A stretch of 24,705 nt of DNA, taken from CBDUXT01 sp965371245 (GTDB lineage Bacteria; Planctomycetota; Phycisphaerae; UBA1845). The stretch spans positions 1 through 24,705 of the forward strand of contig CBDUXT010000084.1 of the NCBI GenBank assembly GCA_965371245.1. Direction: 5' to 3'. Below the pieces are notes generated by a model, which was not told the DNA's origin, ran no database searches, and was given only the letters and a program-made list of their open reading frames with translations. A program made the translations under genes and the position numbers. Position 1 is the stretch's first letter. Each line of letters begins with the position of its first letter. Shown in pieces: positions 1 through 7,560 of this stretch.

Positions 1-866
1 TCGCCAAGATCGGGGCGGCCGCTCATGTGGCCGCGATGAAGGCAACCGCACCGGAGCGCCGCGTGGCGGACGTGGCGGCCGCGTTCCTCTCGGTCGTGGT
101 CGCCAACGAGTGTACGACGAGTTTCTCGCCGATCGTCACCACCCACGGAGAGGTGTTGCACGTCGAAGGGTTCCGGGGCGTCCTGGAACCGGGTCGACTG
201 CTATTGGTCGATGCGGGGGCCGAGGAGCCGGGCGGGTACGCCTCCGACATGACCCGCACCTACCCGGTGACCGGCGAATACTCGCCCATGCAGCGTCAAC
301 TGTGTGACACTGTGCTGCGGGCCGAGCGCGCCGCCATCGATGCCTGCGTGCCCGGCAAGCGCTACCGCGACGTACACGACCTGGCGGGCCGTGTGATCTG
401 CGAGGGCCTCGTCGAGGCGGGTCTTTTACGCGGAAACATCGACGACCTGGCCGGTCGGGCGGCACACACCCTCTTTATGACCCACGGCGTCGGGCACCTC
501 ATCGGCCTGGACGTACATGACATGGAGGACTTCGGCGACCTGGCCGGCTACGCCGCTGGTCGAACGCGCCGCCCGGAGTTCGGCAACAAATACCTCCGCC
601 TCGATCGCGACCTGGCCCCGGGCATGTCGGTCACCATCGAGCCGGGCATCTACTTCGTGCCGGCCGTCTGGCAGCAGGAAGAGTTCGTCGCTCCCTTCGC
701 CGACGTGGTCAACCGCCCGGCCATCGAGAAGCTGTTGGAGCAAGACTTCGGCGGCATCCGCATCGAAGACACCATCACCATCCGCCAGAGCGGCGGACCG
801 GAAATACTCTCGGCCGACCTACCTTTCGACCTGGATGAGATCGCCGGGATCGTGAAGGGGCAGTAG
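1..866 (+). CDS. M24 family metallopeptidase, Xaa-Pro aminopeptidase type (5' truncated by window)
   Basis: The frame is open to the left edge, so the gene starts outside the window; the first in-frame start-like codon is GTG at 27, used here as residue 1. The pita-bread fold signatures of M24B peptidases are all visible. Asp62 lies in DAGAE and Asp74 in SDMTRT. His157 lies in HGVGHLIGLDVHD, Glu205 in TIEPGIYF and Glu247 in RIEDT. Together these are the five dinuclear-metal ligands expected of the family. A further His45 matches the active-site histidine before the metal site. By family knowledge the enzyme removes an N-terminal residue preceding proline and acts in the cytoplasm. The missing N-terminus would hold the usual creatinase-like domain. 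The C-terminal half is complete and shows no damage. Family assignment is firm; the exact substrate (dipeptide or longer peptide) cannot be told. Confidence 0.93.
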   Translation, partial: AKIGAAAHVAAMKATAPERRVADVAAAFLSVVVANECTTSFSPIVTTHGEVLHVEGFRGVLEPGRLLLVDAGAEEPGGYASDMTRTYPVTGEYSPMQRQLCDTVLRAERAAIDACVPGKRYRDVHDLAGRVICEGLVEAGLLRGNIDDLAGRAAHTLFMTHGVGHLIGLDVHDMEDFGDLAGYAAGRTRRPEFGNKYLRLDRDLAPGMSVTIEPGIYFVPAVWQQEEFVAPFADVVNRPAIEKLLEQDFGGIRIEDTITIRQSGGPEILSADLPFDLDEIAGIVKGQ

Positions 867-953
867 CGGGCTGGTTCATACCGCAATCCCGTTTGTACGC
901 CGCGGGGCGGGTAGCATGCCCACGCCGACCCGTGGGAGAGTAGCAAGACTTGC

Positions 954-975
954 GGCGGGCAATAGCCCGCCCTAC
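954..975. repeat. GTAG-headed palindrome, variant REP-like hairpin
   Basis: A 7-bp perfect stem (GGCGGGC / GCCCGCC) around a 4-base loop is followed by CTAC. On the minus strand it therefore reads GTAG, then the hairpin. This is the same architecture as the GTAG-headed hairpins at 1799, 2054, 9252 and 9333, with a different stem sequence. It lies in a 367-base non-coding stretch (867-1233) in which I see no convincing gene. Confidence 0.6.
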
Positions 976-989
976 CCAGCTCCGCCGTC

Positions 990-1019
990 CCGAGCCGCGG
1001 GCTTTCAGCCCGCGCGGAC
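990..1019. repeat. Dispersed GC-rich palindrome, family B copy 1
   Basis: Palindromic core CGCGGGCTTTCAGCCCGCG. An almost identical 29-base version lies in the opposite orientation at 17192-17220, and a shorter relative at 16879-16898. The shared flanks (CCGAGC on one side, GGA on the other) extend past the stem, so this is a repeat family and not just a chance hairpin. Confidence 0.7.
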
Positions 1020-1233
1020 TCCCGGCGATGAATCCCTCGCCAAGCGCGACACGCGGGTGCCATGGTCCACGCTCGCGTGGCCATGCTTGGCGGGTGCCTC
1101 GTTCTTGCTCCGCGAGAGTGTGGAACGGGTACGCTGGACATTTGGCAAGGATCAAGGAGAATCACGTGAGACGAATCGTCCAGTTTGTTTGTGAAGCCAT
1201 CTAGCGGTACTACTTCAGTGGCAGGTCTAGATA

Positions 1234-1802
1234 ATGAGCGTCGGTAGAAAAGTCGAAAAGGCGATCGATATGATGGACGGCGACGATCCTGAAGAGGCTC
1301 TATTCGAGATTAGCAGTGCAATCGATGCAACCGCAAAGAAAGAGCGGAAAAAGGGGGTCGTGCCTGCTACAAAGACTTCATCCATGAGAACCTCGGGCTC
1401 ATAACGGATGTTGCCTTCGGAAAGTCCATTCTCAATCTTCATCTCCGCTTTAAGCATCCAAACATTGAAACGGATGAGCGGGGTTGCTGCACTGTTGAGG
1501 ATGTTTTTTACCATGCTGTCCGTTGCGGTCTTTATCATGAAGCTACCCTGCCAAGCAATCTTCGATTCACAGGCGAAGGGCAAATCAGAGTAGACGAAGA
1601 CTCGCTAGTGCTGCCATCGTCTCTGGTCTACGGTTTAATAGCCGCCGTAGTAGCGTCGCCCGCCAACGTTGATGAGAGAGTCTCTGGCGGCTCTCTTCTC
1701 AATCTGGGATATGGACCGATGTTGTTGAACTGCTTTTGGGGAAAGCGTGATGAATTGATTTGGCTCCTCGACGTGCGGAAGAAAACTAACAAAGCCAAGT
1801 AG
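1234..1802 (+). pseudogene. Hypothetical protein interrupted by a -1 frameshift at an A5G5 tract
   Basis: From ATG 1234 the frame reads MSVGRKVEKAIDMMDGDD... and stops after 56 codons. A second frame, open from about 1341, continues seamlessly (GGRACYKDF, then HENLGLITDVAFGKS) to the stop at 1800-1802 and ends LLDVRKKTNKAK. Joining them at the G-run 1353-1357 by re-reading one base gives a coherent 189-residue protein with ordinary composition. Base composition is visibly poorer in G+C than in the flanking genes, and codon choice is mixed, which suggests acquisition by transfer. No strong ribosome binding site precedes the ATG. I do not recognise the family. It may be a single-base loss in a homopolymer, an assembly error, or real frameshifting, because the bases A AAG GGG in the zero frame fit an X XXY YYZ slippery heptamer. 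Confidence 0.6.
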
Positions 1803-1826
1803 GGCAGGTCGATGACCTGCCTCTAC
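1799..1826. repeat. GTAG-headed REP-like hairpin, copy 1
   Basis: GTAG is followed by a palindrome with stem GGCAGGT / ACCTGCC and a 5-base loop, then CTAC. The 23-base GTAG-plus-hairpin unit recurs without mismatch in inverse orientation ending at 2076. It overlaps the stop codon of the preceding broken gene. A GTAG tetranucleotide next to a hairpin is the known hallmark of REP elements handled by RAYT transposases. Confidence 0.75.
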
Positions 1827-1829
1827 TAT

Positions 1830-2033
1830 GATCCATGCTCCATCGTCGATGTCCGGAAGGTCTATCGCACTGGACCCCGGCCAATTCGGATCAGGCCAAC
1901 CCGGCCTGGCGCGGTCATGAAAGATCGCCCAACGCCACCACTCCGGCCGATCGACGCGTGCGTGTTTGACCGGATTGAGGTGGATACAACCACGATGCCG
2001 ATCGTATCCGAGTTCGTTTGGAATCCACTGGAT
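1830..2033 (-). pseudogene. Remnant of a RAYT (REP-associated Y1 transposase) C-terminus
   Basis: The minus strand is open from an in-frame stop at 2034-2036. Early in this frame it encodes YDRHRGCIHLNPVKHARV, followed by DRPEWWRWAIFHDRA and GWPDPNW. This matches the typical RAYT C-terminal pattern, YIHxNPVKHGLV...W.WSSFHR....G....DW. No start codon, HUH motif or catalytic tyrosine region is present, so only roughly the last quarter of the gene survives. The remnant lies between two inverted GTAG hairpins, which is the arrangement expected of a decayed REP/RAYT unit. The assignment comes from motif memory and is not an alignment. Confidence 0.6.
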
Positions 2034-2048
2034 TCACGTTCGCCCATG

Positions 2049-2076
2049 GTAACGGCAGGTCATCGACCTGCCCTAC
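2049..2076. repeat. GTAG-headed REP-like hairpin, copy 2 (inverted relative to copy 1)
   Basis: The reverse complement of 2054-2076 is identical over 23 bases to the GTAG-plus-hairpin at 1799. The two copies face each other about 230 bases apart, with the transposase remnant between them. Confidence 0.75.
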
Positions 2077-2122
2077 CTTCCTCTCTTGGTCACAGATGCT
2101 ACCACACTCGCGAACGATCACG

Positions 2123-2896
2123 CTATCCCGCATGAACCGCGGGCCACAGGATGTGCCACACGACGTCGGTCCAGAAGTGGACCCCGACGGCCGCGATCAG
2201 GCCTTCGCGCATGTACCGCTGCCCGGCCACGATGCCGACGATGCCGCTCAGCACCAACACCTCGGCGATCACGATCGAGGGTAGATCGGCCGGTGTGGAG
2301 ACGCCCAAGGCCACCATGGTGGCCGGCAAGTGCGCGGCGCCGAACGCAAGAGAAGCGACTACGTTAGCGATCCAAAGCGCGAGACGCTCGGCTTTCCACC
2401 GTCGCAAGGCCAGAGCCAGAAGGTACGCCCACAGCCCCATGACGAACAACCGAAAGAGGATCTCCTCGCCGATCCCCGCGGTTGCGGACGCGAAGATCGA
2501 GAGCGGGAACTGCGGGTGCGGAAACCCGGCCCAATCTTCGGACGCCCGGGCGAAGAGGCTATCACCAACGATCAGCACGACGCCCAGTGCCACCCCAATC
2601 ACCATCGGAACGACAAACCAATGACACCAGCCGGCGCCCTCGCGGTAGATGCCTGGAAGCGATAGTTTTCGCGCGAACCAGACGCCCGCCAGGCCGAGCA
2701 GCCCGTAGAGCACAAGCACGATTCCGGCGTTGGCCAAACCAAGAAACCACGTTGGCATGGAGGCGAGTGGTTCGGGCAGTTCCGCGGCGCCCGGGAGCTC
2801 ATCGATCAGCCCGAGGGCGAAGGCAACGAACACCAACAACGCGTTCGTCGCGAGCAGACCACCGAATACAGTCAGTTGCCGTCGTCGCTGGGACAT
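2123..2896 (-). CDS. CPBP family intramembrane glutamic protease (CAAX protease/Abi type)
   Basis: The 257-residue protein has about seven hydrophobic segments. The three conserved CPBP motifs lie in membrane helices: EExxxR (Glu144, Glu145, Arg149 in GIGEEILFR), FxxxH (Phe185, His189 in FGAAH) and HxxxD (His240, Asp244 in HFWTD). In this family these residues form the active site of a membrane-embedded protease of the Rce1 type. Bacterial members process or protect small peptides or act on unknown membrane substrates. The start ATG is preceded by GAGGTG at good spacing, which fixes the N-terminus. The gene stands alone on its strand, and the flanking DNA on both sides is repeat-rich. Substrate unknown. 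Confidence 0.9.
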   Translation of the reverse strand: MSQRRRQLTVFGGLLATNALLVFVAFALGLIDELPGAAELPEPLASMPTWFLGLANAGIVLVLYGLLGLAGVWFARKLSLPGIYREGAGWCHWFVVPMVIGVALGVVLIVGDSLFARASEDWAGFPHPQFPLSIFASATAGIGEEILFRLFVMGLWAYLLALALRRWKAERLALWIANVVASLAFGAAHLPATMVALGVSTPADLPSIVIAEVLVLSGIVGIVAGQRYMREGLIAAVGVHFWTDVVWHILWPAVHAG

Positions 2897-2944
2897 GGTG
2901 TCACCTCAAAGCAGGTTCTGATCATTTTGAGGCCGACGCGTGGC

Positions 2945-3045
2945 ATGGGCAAACTGGTTTACGCTTGCAGGATGACCGGCGGCTACTCACGGACAAGCTA
3001 CGCCTACACCGCACCCACGTCACGGCTTATCCCGGCCACCCGCGG
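2945..3045. repeat. Dispersed intergenic repeat family D, copy 1
   Basis: About 100 bases beginning ATGGGCAA, with GATGACCGGCG and CACCCACGTCACGG inside. They align over most of their length with 7308-7455. The first part (GCCATGGGCAAACTTG-like) also recurs near 9190. No open frame is shared, so this looks like a non-coding mobile or structural repeat. The rest of the 435-base gap (2897-3331) shows no gene that I recognise. Confidence 0.55.
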
Positions 3046-3175
3046 CTGCGATTCCTGAAGCTCCCGAGGCTGAGATTCCTTGGTCAAGCCCATTTCGTCC
3101 ACCAACAGTGCGAAAATTCGAGTCTTGGAGATCGCCGTCCGACCTTTTCGGCAGGGTCTGCTTTCTTGTGAAATC

Positions 3176-3190
3176 AAACGGTCGCCGTTT
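3176..3190. promoter_or_regulatory. Perfect inverted repeat upstream of the ECF sigma gene (possible operator)
   Basis: AAACGG-TCG-CCGTTT is a perfect 6-bp inverted repeat in an AT-richer patch about 140 bases upstream of the sigma factor start. Position and symmetry would suit a regulator site or a short hairpin. There is no direct evidence of binding. Confidence 0.25.
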
Positions 3191-3331
3191 GCGTTTACTA
3201 CATGGGGTTGGCCTCACAGACGGATCCGGGTGGTCGCCTCTGCCGGTATCGCACGACATGTCCTGTGGGGGGGCGTTCGAGCGCGAGCTTGGCTTGGCCC
3301 AGATTCGCGTTTCCAGTGGGGGCGCCTGTCG

Positions 3332-3826
3332 ATGCCCATCGAAGACTTGGACGACCTTCTGCACCGTAGTTATCGCTTTGCGCTCTCGCTGACGCATGAC
3401 TCCGTCCGTGCCGAGGATCTGGTGCAAGATGCGCTGGTGGCCGCCATCGGTGCCGGATCGTCCTGGGGTCGAGCCTATCTCTTTACCATCATTCGGCATC
3501 GCTTCGTGGACCAATTCCGCCGCGAGGGCGTTCGCATGGCTCGGCCGCTGGAAGACGCCGACGCGCTACCTGCCTCGGCCGAGGAATCCCCCAGCGACTG
3601 GGACGAAGAGTTGACCGCGCTGAACGGCGCTCTCGACGAGGCGCTAAAGCAACTGCGGCCGGAGGAGCGCGGAGTGCTATACCTCGCCGCGGTTGAGCAA
3701 TACACGGCCCGCGAGATCGCAGAGTTGATGGTCTGGCCACGTAGCACCGTGTTGAGCTTGATACGCCGAGCGCGTGCGAAGCTGCGCCGGCATATCACGC
3801 ACAACCGCTCCGGAGACGGATCGTGA
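3332..3826 (+). CDS. ECF-type RNA polymerase sigma factor (sigma-70 family)
   Basis: The 164-residue protein starts at ATG 3332 (MPIEDLDDLLHR). The same frame is open further upstream, but that extension has no sigma-like sequence. Region 2 is seen as YRFALSLTHDSVRAEDLVQDAL, followed by the region 2.4-like YLFTIIRHRFVDQFRR. Region 4 is the helix-turn-helix EQYTAREIAELMVWPRSTVLSLIRRARAKLRR. Region 3 is absent, as is normal for ECF factors. The protein would recruit RNA polymerase to a dedicated promoter set. Its stop overlaps the GTG start of the next gene by the bases GTGA, which implies translational coupling with a membrane partner that is probably its anti-sigma factor. Confidence 0.92.
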   Translation: MPIEDLDDLLHRSYRFALSLTHDSVRAEDLVQDALVAAIGAGSSWGRAYLFTIIRHRFVDQFRREGVRMARPLEDADALPASAEESPSDWDEELTALNGALDEALKQLRPEERGVLYLAAVEQYTAREIAELMVWPRSTVLSLIRRARAKLRRHITHNRSGDGS

Positions 3827-4458
3827 TTGAAAAGAGCCTACGCGCTCGGTTGGACGATCACTATCGTAAGGCGACGTTGTCGCCCGACGCCTTGATGCGG
3901 CTGCGGTCGTTGGTCTCGGACGCACCCCAACTCGCCGACGCACATCCCGCACACGCGAACGGTCGCGGAGTATTCACGTCGATCTTTTTGGTCGCTGCGT
4001 TCGTGGTGGCCGCGTTGCTCCTTGGCACCGGCTATTGGATGGGCCATGCAAGCCGACCTGTGGCGAAACAAGTGGTGGGCGCGGTTGAAGTCGAAAGAGG
4101 TGAACCCTTCCGCCGCGGCGTCTCCTCTCCGGAACTCATCGCCGTGAACCTCTATGCGGCATGGTGTCCGCGATGCCCGACGGTCACTCGGATTTTCTCG
4201 GAACTTCGCAAGAAACACCGTGACGAACCGATCCTGTTTGTCACGTTGGATGTCACCGACGAAGAAAGGCGTCTGGCGGCGCAGGATCTGGCCTCCGCCC
4301 TGCACGTTGAGTGGGCGCTGGGACGACTGCGCGAGACCGGCGCCATCACCCTCGTTGATCCCGGAACCCGAACCGTTTTGGAAACACTGACCGGCGAGGG
4401 CGGCGTGGAGCGAATGGAGGTAGCGCTCGCAGGCGCGGGCTCCGCGCAACGCCCCTGA
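3823..4458 (+). CDS. Membrane-anchored thioredoxin-like protein, candidate redox anti-sigma factor
   Basis: The 211-residue product has three parts. Residues 1-50 are a cytosolic, partly helical N-terminus (LRARLDDHYRKATLSPDALMRLRSLV). One transmembrane helix spans about 51-73. The extracytoplasmic domain contains AAWCPRCPT (Cys115, Cys118) followed by RIFSELRKKHRDEPILFVTLDVTDE, which fits a thioredoxin fold with a CPRC active site. The GTG start overlaps the stop of the ECF sigma gene, the classic position of a cognate anti-sigma factor. My inference is that the N-terminus binds the sigma factor and the CxxC domain senses or transmits thiol state. It lacks the HxxxCxxC zinc anti-sigma motif. 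The alternative is a plain membrane thioredoxin made together with the sigma factor. The thioredoxin fold and topology are likely; the anti-sigma role is unproven. Confidence 0.72.
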   Translation: MIEKSLRARLDDHYRKATLSPDALMRLRSLVSDAPQLADAHPAHANGRGVFTSIFLVAAFVVAALLLGTGYWMGHASRPVAKQVVGAVEVERGEPFRRGVSSPELIAVNLYAAWCPRCPTVTRIFSELRKKHRDEPILFVTLDVTDEERRLAAQDLASALHVEWALGRLRETGAITLVDPGTRTVLETLTGEGGVERMEVALAGAGSAQRP

Positions 4459-4798
4459 TTGTCGGCAATCGCATACTCACACTGGGGAAGAAAACCGGAA
4501 TGCACTGCCGGGAAAAACGGAGGGGCAACGTTCTTCGGCATCACGACCCCCACAGACAATGGGCGAGAAGTTCGTCTATTGTGGATATTCCAGTGGTCCC
4601 CTGGCATGGAGGGCACCGTCACAGTCCCGACGGGCGCGTCGCGCGGGGAGATCGTCGTGTTACGTGAAGGCAATGGGGGCAACGCGTGGGCCGCACACGA
4701 GCGTCCGCGTTGATCAATGGCACGGCCGCGACTGTGCCAACGCGCTCTTTGCGAGCGTGGGCTGACTGTTTGAATTCAATCTCGTTAGGAGGATCCTC
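4459..4798. other. Intergenic stretch, no recognisable gene
   Basis: The 340 bases hold an 84-codon frame beginning TTG directly after the preceding stop (4459-4713), without a ribosome binding site and without similarity that I recognise, so I do not call it. A perfect palindrome TTGAATTCAA lies at 4770-4779, and AGGAGG at 4787-4792 serves the next gene. Confidence 0.5.
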
Positions 4799-7222
4799 AT
4801 GTTCCAAGCTCGTCCCTACGGCGGCATCTTGAGAAACAGGTTGCGCGCCGGCGCTTCGGCTCTGGCTCCCGTCGCAAGTTTGATTTCGTCGGTGTGCATG
4901 GCACAGGCACCGGTCCTGTTCGAAGACGTATCCAATCGAATCGACTTCGAGGTAGTCAGCGCGCAGGCGGGCGGAAACAGCCAGACGGGCGCGGCCTGGT
5001 TTGACTTCGACAATGACGGAGACTTGGACCTCTTCCTTGCAAACGGCTGCGGAAGGAACAACGGGCTCTTTGAGAACGACGGCACCGGAATGTTCACGAA
5101 CGTGGCGGCCCAGGCTGGTGTCCAAGGTGGCGTCGGAGCCAACGGCGTCGTGGCCGCGGACATCGACAATGACGGCTTCAAGGACATCTTCCTGACCGGC
5201 GAGGGCGGATACCTCGGAACCTGCGTGACGCCAGCCACCCTCTACCATAACGACGGCACGGGAAGCTTCACCGACATCACGGCCGTGTCCGGCATTGTCG
5301 GCCCAACGGAAGCGTTCAGCGCCGCGTTCGGTGACATCAACAACGACGGATTCCTGGACCTGTTCATCACCGGAAACGGGCAGCAGTCGGGCGACGGTCC
5401 TCCGAACAAGCTGTTTCTGAACAATGGCGACCTGACCTTCACGGATATCAGCGTGTCGGCCGGCGTTGACACGGACCTTGGAGCCTGCGCCGCGTTCTTT
5501 TCCGATTTTGATCGCGATGGGTTTACGGATCTGTTTGTGGCTGACTGCGTTCCGTTTGCCACGGGTGGGCCGATCGAGCTGTTCCGGAACAATCACGACC
5601 TGACCTTCACCGATGTCGCCCCGCAGGCAGGGTTGGCGAAGATGGGCTACTGGATGGGGCTCGCGCCCGGCGACTTCGACAATGACGGCGACATCGATTT
5701 CTTCGTCACGAATCTGGGTAGCGCGTTCAGCGCGTTTCACGCCCTCTATCGCAACAACGGGGATCAAACCTACACCGACATCGGGGCGGAAACCGGTGTC
5801 GCCGGGCAGGCGTTTTCCTGGGGGGCCACCATGACCGATTTCGATAACGACGGGTTCGCCGACATCTACCATGCGGGCAATTGTCCACCCACCTTCATCG
5901 GAGTCATCGGGAATCCGGGGAGGCTGTTGTTCAATGATCGCGCCGGAGCTTTCAACGACATGACCGCTACGCTCCCGGTGGACCTAACGAATCGTGATGC
6001 CTCCGGCGTCGCGGCCGGGGACTTCGACGGCGATGGTTTCCCCGACATCCTGGTGACCACTGACGCCTTCGGCGGTAACCCCGGAAACCCCGTCCTGTTG
6101 CGCAACCTCGGGAACGAGAATCGTTCCGTCACGTTTCGGCTCGAGGGAACCGTCAGCAATCGCGATGGAGTCGGCGCGCGCATCCTCGTGACAAGCGGAG
6201 ACTTGATCCAAACCAAAGAGATCTACGCGGGCTCCAGCTTTCTTTCGATGGACAGTCCCTGGCCGACGTTCGGGTTGGGCACCAAGGACGTAGCGGACCA
6301 AGTGCTCGTGCAGTGGCCTTCCGGTACCGTCGATCGATTCGTCAACATCCCGGCCGGGACGTTCGCAACGCTCGTTGAGGGAGCCGGCGTTCCCTGTACC
6401 GAGGACGCTCACTGTGACGATGGAAACGGGTGCGTGACGGGTACTTGTACCGCGGGGGTCTGCATTCGTGAGGAGATCGCCGGCTGCACGACGTGCCGGA
6501 TAGCCGACCAACCCGCCTTTGACAGCATCACGTTGGGCGGCGAATCGCTCGAAAGCGTGAAGAACCGGTTTCTCTCCTTCCGAACGCAGGACGCCCCCAC
6601 CCGGGCGCAGGCGATTCGGGTCACGTTCCTGGATCTGCCGGCGCCGTTCGACGTTTGGAACGGCGCCAGTCTCTGGGTCGATACGCCCCGGTTGGTAAGT
6701 GAAAACGGATCAAAGGTGGCCCCGATCGCGGGAACATCCAGTTTCAACGCGGCCATGCTGACCTGCGAGGGACCGGTCTTCATGCATTGGACCCCTCTCG
6801 GTGTAGTCCATGTCTTTCATGAGGGGATCATCCCCGGCGGCACGTATGAAATCCGGGTGGTCGATTTCGACTGTCCACCGACCGCCGACCAAAGGTTCTC
6901 ACGACGCCTGGAGTTCGTCCAATCTCGGTGGGGCGACGTGGTGACGGATTGTGTGACCAATCCCTGCTCGCCCCCGCAGCCAAACGGTGGGCCGTCAGCC
7001 GTTGGCATCATCGACATCGTCGCGGTGCTCGACAAGTTCGGGTCGCGCGCCACGGCCGTGGGTAAGGCCCGAGCAGACCTCGAGGGGCCGGGTGGATGCC
7101 TGGACCTGAAAATCAACATTACCGACGTGACGCGCGGGCTCGATGCATTCAGCTCGGTTCCGTATCCGTTCGCGCCAAGCGCGCCGGACCCTTGTAACTC
7201 CGTCTGCACCTTCCCGAACTAG
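4799..7222 (+). CDS. Secreted FG-GAP/VCBS repeat protein with ASPIC/UnbV domain
   Basis: The start is fixed by AGGAGG six bases before the ATG. The 807-residue product begins with a basic stretch and a hydrophobic run ending near VCMAQA (residue ~37), which is a likely signal peptide. Residues ~65-420 carry seven Ca-binding-type repeats (DFDNDGDLD, DIDNDGFKD, DINNDGFLD, DFDRDGFTD, DFDNDGDID, DFDNDGFAD, DFDGDGFPD), expected to form a beta-propeller. Residues ~440-527 match the UnbV/ASPIC module (NRDGVGARI, then VLVQWPSGTVDRFVNIPAG). A Cys-rich link (533-566) follows, then a C-terminal domain. The tail (IIDIVAVLDKFGS, then LKINITDVTRGLDAF) resembles the dockerin-like ends of planctomycete exported proteins. 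The protein is presumably extracellular or surface-bound, in adhesion or ligand binding; the exact role is unknown. Confidence 0.88.
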   Translation: MFQARPYGGILRNRLRAGASALAPVASLISSVCMAQAPVLFEDVSNRIDFEVVSAQAGGNSQTGAAWFDFDNDGDLDLFLANGCGRNNGLFENDGTGMFTNVAAQAGVQGGVGANGVVAADIDNDGFKDIFLTGEGGYLGTCVTPATLYHNDGTGSFTDITAVSGIVGPTEAFSAAFGDINNDGFLDLFITGNGQQSGDGPPNKLFLNNGDLTFTDISVSAGVDTDLGACAAFFSDFDRDGFTDLFVADCVPFATGGPIELFRNNHDLTFTDVAPQAGLAKMGYWMGLAPGDFDNDGDIDFFVTNLGSAFSAFHALYRNNGDQTYTDIGAETGVAGQAFSWGATMTDFDNDGFADIYHAGNCPPTFIGVIGNPGRLLFNDRAGAFNDMTATLPVDLTNRDASGVAAGDFDGDGFPDILVTTDAFGGNPGNPVLLRNLGNENRSVTFRLEGTVSNRDGVGARILVTSGDLIQTKEIYAGSSFLSMDSPWPTFGLGTKDVADQVLVQWPSGTVDRFVNIPAGTFATLVEGAGVPCTEDAHCDDGNGCVTGTCTAGVCIREEIAGCTTCRIADQPAFDSITLGGESLESVKNRFLSFRTQDAPTRAQAIRVTFLDLPAPFDVWNGASLWVDTPRLVSENGSKVAPIAGTSSFNAAMLTCEGPVFMHWTPLGVVHVFHEGIIPGGTYEIRVVDFDCPPTADQRFSRRLEFVQSRWGDVVTDCVTNPCSPPQPNGGPSAVGIIDIVAVLDKFGSRATAVGKARADLEGPGGCLDLKINITDVTRGLDAFSSVPYPFAPSAPDPCNSVCTFPN

Positions 7223-7307
7223 CGCATCGAACGCGCGCGCCGAGCGCCCCGTCGGTTCCTGGGGCTGCTCCCACGCCGCCGAGCGTCGCAGCGATCGGAT
7301 GGGTCCT

Positions 7308-7455
7308 ATGGGCAAGCGGCTTTGCCCGTGCAAGATGACCGGCGACTAGCCGATGGGTGAGCTTTGCCTACCACGGCACCCTCGTCACGACTTGCCCCGG
7401 CTAAGGCACGCCTACCACGGCACCCATGTCACGGTTCATCCCGCCCTCCCGCGGG
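7308..7455. repeat. Dispersed intergenic repeat family D, copy 2, with internal direct repeat
   Basis: The sequence aligns with 2945-3045 (ATGGGCAAGCGG, GATGACCGGCGACT, GTCACG). This copy holds an internal direct duplication with a 44-base period: GCCTACCACGGCACCC occurs at 7366 and again at 7410. Together with the long repeat further on, it accounts for most of the 572-base gap 7223-7794. Confidence 0.55.
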
Positions 7456-7560
7456 TGGCCATCGGTTCAGCCTTGGGCTACGGTGCGGGTTCCAGAACAT
7501 TGCCACGGCTCTGTCGAATAGTCGGCAACAACTGCTTGTACGAGCAACCAGCAAGGGGGC

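Noticed and set aside
1146..1204. Tiny frame MRRIVQFVCEAI behind AAGGAG
   Set aside because: Only 12 codons; might be the head of a lost gene, but too short to support.
3080..3331. N-terminal extension of the ECF sigma factor
   Set aside because: The frame is open but the sequence is unlike any sigma region, and ATG 3332 gives the normal ECF length.
4459..4713. 84-codon frame starting TTG right after the thioredoxin-like gene
   Set aside because: No ribosome binding site, no recognisable motif, and atypical composition; kept only as part of the gap description.
4619..5872. 417-codon open frame on the minus strand
   Set aside because: Antisense shadow of the FG-GAP gene; its Val/Arg-rich periodicity mirrors the DxDxDG repeats of the true gene.
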